Assembly (NCBI RefSeq): GCF_007005445.1
Contig: NZ_CP041387.1
Location: forward strand, 2,542,001 to 2,606,000
Direction of reading: 5' to 3'
Length of the DNA: 64,000 nt
Source: Rhodopseudomonas palustris
Lineage (GTDB): Bacteria; Pseudomonadota; Alphaproteobacteria; Rhizobiales; Xanthobacteraceae
Shown here: piece after piece, positions 58,135-64,000 of the stretch
Numbering within the stretch: position 1 is the stretch's first letter
Layout: each line of letters begins with the position of its first letter
The notes under the pieces: model-generated
What the model was told of the DNA's origin: nothing
What the model saw: the letters and a program-made list of their open reading frames with translations, nothing else
Databases searched by the model: none
Program-made: the position numbers and the translations under genes

Positions 58135-59351
58135 GACACGGCCCTCGCTTTCTTCTCGCTAGCCTTCTTCTCGATTTCCGCAGCGCGGTCGTGGGTCGGC
58201 ATCTCCTCGATCACCGCCTCGCCGAGCGCGTCGCGCTGCGGTGAATCGCCGAGCGACTTGACCTTCGGAGTGTGCTTGAAGCCGATCAGCCGATTGACGC
58301 CTTCCATCACGCCGCCGGGCAGGAAGATCACCACCGCCATGAACAGCAGGCCGAGAGTGAGGTGCCAGCCTTCGCCGACGAACAGGCTCGTCACGCTGAC
58401 GACGCCTTCGCGGAAGCCGTCCGGCAGGAACGCGAAGAACTTGGCGAGCTGCTGATCGTTGTAGGCCGAGAAAATGTTCTCGAAGTACTTGATGATGCCA
58501 GTTCCGACCACCGGACCGAGCAGCGTTCCGGCACCACCGAGGATCGTCATCAGCACCACCTCGCCCGACGCAGTCCATTGCATCCGCTCCGCACCCGCGA
58601 GCGGGTCGGTGGCGGCGAGCAGTGCGCCGGCGAGACCGGCGAACATGCCGGAAATCACGAAGGCGGACAGCAGATAGGGCCTGGTGGAGTAGCCGGTGTA
58701 GCCCATCCGGTTCTGGTTGGACTTGATCGCGCGAAGCGTCATGCCGAACGGCGACCGGAAGATCGCGATCGACAGACCGAACGCCGCCACCAGCACCGCG
58801 CCGCAGATGTAGAAGCCGGTCCAGCCGGTGATCGTCAGACCGAACAGCGACGGCATCGGCGAGGCGTAGCCGATCGCGGCGTCGAGCACCCGCGGATCGT
58901 CGCGAAGCACGCGCAGGCCGGTTTCGCCGTTGGTGATCGGGGTCAGCACCGAATAGGCCATGTTGTAGCACATCTGGGCGAACGCCAGCGTCAGGATCGA
59001 GAAGTAGATCCCGGACCGGCGAAGGCTGACGAAGCCGATCGCCAGCGCCAGGATTCCGGCGAGCACGACCGAGAACGCCACCGCCGGAAGCAATTCCATC
59101 GAGACCAGCTTGAACGACCACACCGCCGCGTAGGAACCGACGCCGAGGAACGCGGCGTGGCCGAACGACAGATAGCCGGTGAGGCCGAACAGGATGTTGA
59201 AGCCGATCGCGAAGATTCCGTAGATCGCGAACTTCTGCAGCAGGTCGGGATAGCCGGCGCCGATCGGGGTGAAGATGATCGGGCCCAGCGCCACCATCAC
59301 GGCGAAGCCGATCAACAGCGCGATGTCGGCGAATTTGGAGGTGTGCTTCAT
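58131..59351 (-). CDS. livM: Branched-chain amino acid-type ABC transporter permease LivM
   Basis: The 406-residue inner-membrane permease has about nine to ten hydrophobic segments. LivM hallmarks are [40 protein letters not shown] and [19 protein letters not shown]. It has an unusually long charged C-terminal tail (about 60 residues after [12 protein letters not shown]). It is 4 bases after livH and overlaps livG by 4. Confidence 0.95.
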   Translation of the reverse strand: MKHTSKFADIALLIGFAVMVALGPIIFTPIGAGYPDLLQKFAIYGIFAIGFNILFGLTGYLSFGHAAFLGVGSYAAVWSFKLVSMELLPAVAFSVVLAGILALAIGFVSLRRSGIYFSILTLAFAQMCYNMAYSVLTPITNGETGLRVLRDDPRVLDAAIGYASPMPSLFGLTITGWTGFYICGAVLVAAFGLSIAIFRSPFGMTLRAIKSNQNRMGYTGYSTRPYLLSAFVISGMFAGLAGALLAATDPLAGAERMQWTASGEVVLMTILGGAGTLLGPVVGTGIIKYFENIFSAYNDQQLAKFFAFLPDGFREGVVSVTSLFVGEGWHLTLGLLFMAVVIFLPGGVMEGVNRLIGFKHTPKVKSLGDSPQRDALGEAVIEEMPTHDRAAEIEKKASEKKARAVS

Positions 59352-59355
59352 CGGA

Positions 59356-60363
59356 TCAGCTCTCCATCACGCCCTTGCGGCCGAGCAGCCCTCGCGGCCG
59401 CACCAGCAGAACCACAACCGCGACCAGATAGATGATGATCTGATCGATGCCCGGCACCAGCGCCTTGACCTCGTTCATCGAGGCGAAGGACTGCAGGATT
59501 CCGAGCAGAAAGCCGGCCAGCACCGCGCCCGGCAGCGAGCCCATGCCGCCGACCACGACGACGACGAACGACAGCACCAGGAAGTCCATGCCCATGTGAT
59601 AATCGGGCGGGACGATCGGCGTGTACATCACGCCGGCCAGACCGGCGACGACCGCGGCGAGACCGAACACGATGGTGAAGCGCCGTTCGATGTTGATGCC
59701 GAGCAGACCGACGGTCTCGCGATCCTGCATGCCGGCGCGCACCACCATGCCGAAGGTGGTGAGCTGCAGGAACGCGAACACCAGCGCGATCACCACCAGC
59801 GAGAAGCACAGATAGACGATGCGCCAATAAGGATAGACGATCGCTTCGGTGATCTGGAGGCTGCCGGAGAACAGCGCCGGTGCCGATTGCGAGATCGGGT
59901 TGGCGCCGAAGAAGTGCTTGACGATCTCCTGCAGCACGATGGCGAGGCCGAAGGTGACCAGGATCTGGTCGGCGTGCGGACGCTTGTAAAAGAACCGGAT
60001 CAGGCCGCGCTCGATCAGGATGCCGATCAGCAGCATCACCGGAATCGCCAACAGGATCGACATGGGCACCGAATAGTCGATCAGCACCTTGCCCCAATCG
60101 CCCAGCATATCCTGGACGTAGGGCGTCTTGATCTCGAGCGGGCTGCCCCACGGGGTGGTCCGGGTCGGATCGACCTTGACGATCTCGAGGGTCAGCAGCT
60201 TGTTGAAGACGACGGCGCAGAACGCGCCGAGCATGAACAGCGCCCCGTGGGCGAAATTCACGACGCCCAGCGTGCCGAAGGCCAATGTCAGCCCGAGCGC
60301 GATCAGCGCATAGGCCCCTCCCTTGTCGAGGCCGTTCATGATCTGCAGAACGATCGCGTCCAT
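59356..60363 (-). CDS. livH: Branched-chain amino acid-type ABC transporter permease LivH
   Basis: The 335-residue inner-membrane permease has eight or so hydrophobic segments and the LivH words [29 protein letters not shown], and [20 protein letters not shown]. An extra periplasmic loop of about 40 residues (residues 55-100) is longer than in E. coli LivH. It is 4 bases before livM and 250 bases after the binding-protein gene. Confidence 0.95.
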   Translation of the reverse strand: MDAIVLQIMNGLDKGGAYALIALGLTLAFGTLGVVNFAHGALFMLGAFCAVVFNKLLTLEIVKVDPTRTTPWGSPLEIKTPYVQDMLGDWGKVLIDYSVPMSILLAIPVMLLIGILIERGLIRFFYKRPHADQILVTFGLAIVLQEIVKHFFGANPISQSAPALFSGSLQITEAIVYPYWRIVYLCFSLVVIALVFAFLQLTTFGMVVRAGMQDRETVGLLGINIERRFTIVFGLAAVVAGLAGVMYTPIVPPDYHMGMDFLVLSFVVVVVGGMGSLPGAVLAGFLLGILQSFASMNEVKALVPGIDQIIIYLVAVVVLLVRPRGLLGRKGVMES

Positions 60364-60539
60364 GCGTGGTCAATCTCCCCTGTGTCCGTGGCGCCAGCCC
60401 GGCGCGCGCGTCCATCGCTAGTCCCCGACGACCGACCTCGGCCGCCAGGCTGGTACAAACATTGGCAGTATCGTGTGTCCCGAAGCTGTGCCTGGACGTC
60501 GCAAAACCGCGCCGAACGCACTCGTGAGACACGAAGCGT

Positions 60540-60569
60540 CGGCCGGCCGCACCGAGGCGCAGCCGGCCG
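60540..60569 (-). other. GC-rich stem between the binding-protein gene and livH
   Basis: CGGCCGGC and GCCGGCCG form a perfect 8-base stem around 14 bases in the 250-base gap after the binding-protein gene. Such stems protect the upstream cistron and give more binding protein than permease in other ABC operons. No U-run follows. Confidence 0.45.
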
Positions 60570-60613
60570 CGATCAGTCCGCCGGGCCGCGATCAGCAGCC
60601 CGGCTCGATCAGA

Positions 60614-61966
60614 TCAGCCGCACTTCTTGGCGTCCTTGGAGCCCAGTTCGCCGCCGAAGATGCTCGGATCGTAGGTGACCTGCGACGCAGGCACGATCTT
60701 CCGAACTTCAAGCAGATCGAACTTGTCCTTCGGCTTGTCCTTGCCCTGCACCACCAGCACGTCCTTGAAGCACTGATGGTCGGCGGCGCGGTACAGCGTC
60801 TTGCCATTGCCGAGGCCGTCGAACTCGAACCCTTCGAGCGCAGCGATCACCTTGGACGGATTGAACGTGCCGGCGCGCTCGACGGCATCGGCGTAGAGGA
60901 TCGCCTGGACGTAGCAGGTTTGCGCGGCCTGCGACGGCGGGGTGCCGTAAGCGGCACCGAACGACTTGGTGAAGGCGCTCGTTGCGGCGTCTTCCAGCTT
61001 CCAATCCCAGTTGGCGGTGCCGTAGATGCCCTTGATCGCGTCGCCCGCGCCCTGCGCCATCAACTCGGAGAACAGCGGCACGACGATCTCGAACTTCTTG
61101 CCGTTCGCCATCTTGTCGCGCAGGCCGAACTGCACCGCCTGGGTCAAGGAGTTGATCATGTCCTTGCCGTAGTGGTTCAGGATCAGCACGTCCGCGCCGG
61201 AATTCAGCACCGGCGTGATGTACTGCGAGAAGTCCGCCGCGCCGAGCGGGGTGCGGACCGCCTTGATGGTCTTCCAGCCCTGCTTCTCGGTGGCGTCCTT
61301 GATCGACTCCTCCTGGGTCCAGCCCCAGGTGTAGTCGGCGGTCAGGTGGTAGGCTGCGCGATCCTTGCCGTAGGCTTCGGCGAGCACCGGGCCGAGCGCC
61401 ACGCCCGACATGTAGGCGTTGAAGAAGTGCCGGAAGCCGTAGGCGCGCTTGTCCTTGCCGGTGGTGTCGTTGGAGTGAGTCAGGCCGGCCATGAAGATCA
61501 CGCCGATGTCCTGACACAGCGACTGCACCGCGACCGCCTCGGCCGACGACGAGCCGCCGGTGATCATGATCGCGCCGTCCTTCTCGACCATGCGCTTGGC
61601 CGAGGCGCGGGCCGCGTCCGCCTTGGTCTGGGTGTCGCCGGAAACGAAGGTGACCTTCTTGCCGAGCACGCCGTTACCCTTGAGCGCCAGCGGCTTCATG
61701 GTCTTGAGCATGCCGCCGTCGCCCTCGCCGTTGAGGTGCTTGACCGCGAGCTGATAGGCCTTGAGTTCGTCCATGCCTTCGTCGGCATAGGCGCCGGACT
61801 GCGGGACGTTGAAGCCGAACACGACTTCCTTGCCCTTCGGCATGTTGCAGAAATCGTCGGCCCACGCGTCGCGGATGAAGAACGTCGGCGTTGCAAGGGC
61901 AGCAGCACCGGCCAGGCCGGTCTTGAGCGCAGTTCTGCGGTCGATGATGAATTTCTTGTCGGCCAT
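60614..61966 (-). CDS. Periplasmic substrate-binding protein of a branched-chain amino acid-type (HAAT) ABC transporter
   Basis: The 450-residue product begins MADKKFIIDRRTALKTGLAG, a twin-arginine signal (DRRTALKTG) with cleavage near RDAWA. It is therefore exported folded by Tat, which is unusual for Liv-type binding proteins. The Leu-binding-protein-like fold shows FGFNVPQSGAYADEGMDELK, GGSSSAEAVAVQSLCQDIGV and DYTWGWTQEESIKDATE. The length is greater than E. coli LivK and closer to those for urea, amides or aromatic acids, so leucine is not assured. Start at 61966 follows AGGAGAG. Confidence 0.92.
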   Translation of the reverse strand: MADKKFIIDRRTALKTGLAGAAALATPTFFIRDAWADDFCNMPKGKEVVFGFNVPQSGAYADEGMDELKAYQLAVKHLNGEGDGGMLKTMKPLALKGNGVLGKKVTFVSGDTQTKADAARASAKRMVEKDGAIMITGGSSSAEAVAVQSLCQDIGVIFMAGLTHSNDTTGKDKRAYGFRHFFNAYMSGVALGPVLAEAYGKDRAAYHLTADYTWGWTQEESIKDATEKQGWKTIKAVRTPLGAADFSQYITPVLNSGADVLILNHYGKDMINSLTQAVQFGLRDKMANGKKFEIVVPLFSELMAQGAGDAIKGIYGTANWDWKLEDAATSAFTKSFGAAYGTPPSQAAQTCYVQAILYADAVERAGTFNPSKVIAALEGFEFDGLGNGKTLYRAADHQCFKDVLVVQGKDKPKDKFDLLEVRKIVPASQVTYDPSIFGGELGSKDAKKCG

Positions 61967-62506
61967 GGGGCGTCTCTCCTCAGGTTCCTCGGTAAATCGT
62001 GTTGTTGTTCTTCCAGTCACGACTAAGGGCGATCAGACGCCGTTGTGACCAGTTGCTCTTCCGGCAACGAAGCCGAAGTCTTGGAGAGCGGGTGGAAATG
62101 GGTCAACCGCTCCTTTTGTCTAAGGGAGGGTTCGCGCCCAGGTCGCACAGGTAACTACTAATTCAGTTGACAGAACTAATCGTCACGCCGGCGTGACACT
62201 TGTCGGACCGCCCGCATCGAGCTTCGCAGGAAAAGTCACGACGGATCAGCAGAGACCCGCAATCGCAACGTCACATATCGCAATGCACCAAACGATTCAC
62301 AGCGCGTGCACCCCCGGCCGGCGATGGTCGTTTGTGTCACGATGTGACGTTTGGTCGCGAAAGCGCACGCTCGCGATGCGGTGCGTCAACAAGGCAGCGC
62401 ACATCCTGCCGCGATCGCGCAAACTGAATGGCGCGCCTTCGGGAGGATATCGAAGATCGAACAGCTCGCCGGTTTGCATGGCGGGCTCCCGCAAATTGCG
62501 CCGCAG
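61967..62506. other. Intergenic region upstream of the transporter operon
   Basis: This 540-base region between two minus-strand genes has no supported gene. It holds a perfect 16-base palindrome GTCACGCCGGCGTGAC at 62182-62197 and further GTCAC/GTGAC words at 62235, 62270 and 62336-62348 (GTCAC, three bases, GTGAC). They lie 216 to 380 bases upstream of the binding-protein start and probably serve a regulator of the transporter. Confidence 0.55.
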
Positions 62507-63889
62507 CTACGATTTACCGAACCAGCTCAACACGTTCTCGGCGCCGCCGAGGCTCGCCGCGTCGCCGTAGAGCGAGGCCAGAAAGGTCGCGCGATGGCTG
62601 GCGCCGGCGGTCGGAATCCCCGTCGCCGCATGACCGCCGGCCGACAGCGCCCGATACACCATCGCCGGATGCAGCGCCTCGTCGGCGAGACCGTAGTGAA
62701 ACCGGATCGGCGAATCGTAGCGCCAGTACGAGGCACGATTGGCGGCGAGGTGGCGGAGGAATGCGCTGTTGCGATCGTCGGTGGCGCGCTCGAAAACCCC
62801 CGGCACCAACAGCTCCGCACCGGTGGGAAAAGGCTTGGCCGGGTCGAAGTCGGTTTTATAATCGCTCCAATATTTGCGGGCGAGTTCTCGGAAATCGGGC
62901 CGGATGGCGCTGTCCAGCAATCCATTCAGGCCGTAGTACCGTTCGTAGCTGCCGAGCGCGACGATCATGCACAGCGAAATCCAGCTCGGTAGCGCCGGGT
63001 ACGAGGTCGTACCGGCCGGCAAGGCGAAGCTCTGCGCGCCGGCCCAGTAGCTCCAGGCTTCGTTCAGATCGTTGAACGGACTAGCCGCCGCAGTGGCGGC
63101 GATCGGCGTCGACCGGCGGCGCAGCGCCTGATGCAGCCATTGGGTGTTGAGTGCCCCCTGCGACCATCCGTTCAGCAGCAGCTTCGAGGGCGCAAGACCC
63201 AGCGAGGTCATCGCCGCCTTCCCGGCCTGAAGGATGTCGAGGCAGGTCTGGACGCTGACGCCCTTGACCACATACGCCTCGTCCCGTCCGTCGCGGAACG
63301 GGCCCTTGCCGACATAGTCGGCGGCGATCACCGCGTAGCCCTGCCCGGCGAAGCGCTGCACATTGAACAGCGTCTCCAGCGAGTCCGCGGCGTCAGTGAG
63401 CGCATAGTCCGGGTCGGCCAGCCGGATCAGATTCGACGGCACCTGATCGAACGACAGGATGGTGCCGTGCTGCCACGATACCAGCGGCAGCTCGCCGGTC
63501 TTGCCGACCGGCACCGCCAGCAGGCCGCTGACCTGCACCCGCGCGCCGGTTTCCGGAACGCGCGTCGTGGTCACGATCCGGTGCAGATCGACGTCGAACC
63601 GTGCGCCGGCGGATGCGGCGTCGAACGGCGGCAGGATCGCCGGCACATTGAACAGCGGAAACGCCTTGGCGACCTCCGCATCGAGCCGCGCGGCGCTGAC
63701 CCGCACCGAGCGGTCGATCCCGGACCGTGCCGACGACCGGCGCACCGCAGCGTTCGCAGGGCCCAGCCCGGCACCGGCCACGCCGGCGGAGAGCGCGGCA
63801 CCGAACACCAGGGCTCGCCGGGCCCTATCGATCCGTTCTGCGGATGACTGCGCCTGCGCCGGGGCGGACTGATCATTCAGGGGCGGCAT
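62507..63889 (-). CDS. Exported alpha/beta hydrolase, secretory-lipase-like
   Basis: The 460-residue product has an N-terminal export signal with RRALVFGAALSAGVAGAGLG and cleavage near ANAAV. The nucleophile elbow is GWSQG (in LLLNGWSQGALNTQWLHQ), preceded by YAVIAADYVGKG; the acid-His pair could be GLADE and GASHR near the C-terminus. The layout resembles secretory lipases of the LIP type, which hydrolyse esters in the periplasm or outside. The substrate is not known. Rich Ala/Ser/Arg N-terminus makes the exact start uncertain; the ATG at 63889 is the first. Confidence 0.82.
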   Translation of the reverse strand: MPPLNDQSAPAQAQSSAERIDRARRALVFGAALSAGVAGAGLGPANAAVRRSSARSGIDRSVRVSAARLDAEVAKAFPLFNVPAILPPFDAASAGARFDVDLHRIVTTTRVPETGARVQVSGLLAVPVGKTGELPLVSWQHGTILSFDQVPSNLIRLADPDYALTDAADSLETLFNVQRFAGQGYAVIAADYVGKGPFRDGRDEAYVVKGVSVQTCLDILQAGKAAMTSLGLAPSKLLLNGWSQGALNTQWLHQALRRRSTPIAATAAASPFNDLNEAWSYWAGAQSFALPAGTTSYPALPSWISLCMIVALGSYERYYGLNGLLDSAIRPDFRELARKYWSDYKTDFDPAKPFPTGAELLVPGVFERATDDRNSAFLRHLAANRASYWRYDSPIRFHYGLADEALHPAMVYRALSAGGHAATGIPTAGASHRATFLASLYGDAASLGGAENVLSWFGKS

Positions 63890-64000
63890 CGGGATGGACC
63901 TCGGCTCTCGCGCTGCGGACGAATCGGCGGTTCAGTCTAGCGCTCGATCGCGCCCCCACCGCCTCGGACAAAGAAAAACGCCGCGCCGGATACGGTCCAA

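Overview
The window matches an alphaproteobacterium of the Rhodopseudomonas/Bradyrhizobium group, most like Rhodopseudomonas palustris. This is inferred from gene order, protein sequence style and very high third-position GC; no database was searched. Its backbone is the bacterial translation/transcription supercluster, all on the minus strand. Read in transcription order it is: tuf copy 2, tRNA-Trp, secE-nusG-rplK-rplA, rplJ-rplL-rpoB-rpoC, then rpsL-rpsG-fusA-tuf copy 1-rpsJ-rplC-rplD-rplW-rplB-rpsS-rplV-rpsC-rplP-rpmC-rpsQ-rplN (cut by the left edge).

Accessory blocks are set into this backbone. (a) 9.9-27.8 kb, between rpoC and rpsL: an exported barrel-like protein and a broken copy of its C-terminus, an AraC regulator with a divergent O-methyltransferase, a more A/T-rich patch with a DUF2971 gene and a HEPN-like gene, a LysR/MFS pair, a zinc/cadmium/lead P-type ATPase with a MerR regulator and a textbook 19-bp-spacer promoter, another MFS transporter, a VOC/MarR pair sharing a perfect palindrome, and a two-gene unit made of an FAD oxidase-methyltransferase fusion and an ABC exporter with polyacidic termini. 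(b) 38.5-39.5 kb, between rplA and rplJ: a D-2-hydroxyacid dehydrogenase. (c) 42.5-46.1 kb, between secE and tRNA-Trp: a TonB-dependent receptor and a PepSY membrane protein on the plus strand, probably for siderophore-iron uptake.

Right of the second tuf lies a catabolic region (48-64 kb): a serine hydrolase, two SDR dehydrogenases, a histidine phosphatase, a phosphotransferase plus acyl-CoA dehydrogenase pair resembling the two halves of ACAD10/11 (or LvaA/LvaC) with a divergent TetR regulator, a complete branched-chain amino acid-type ABC importer (binding protein, LivH, LivM, LivG, LivF), and a secreted alpha/beta hydrolase. Together these suggest uptake and CoA-dependent breakdown of organic acids.

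Many intergenic gaps hold long imperfect palindromes of several families, densest between 49.3 and 53.7 kb. Promoter-like sequences with 17-bp spacers are visible upstream of rpsL, rplJ, secE and the second tuf, and rho-independent terminators follow rplA and the phosphotransferase gene.
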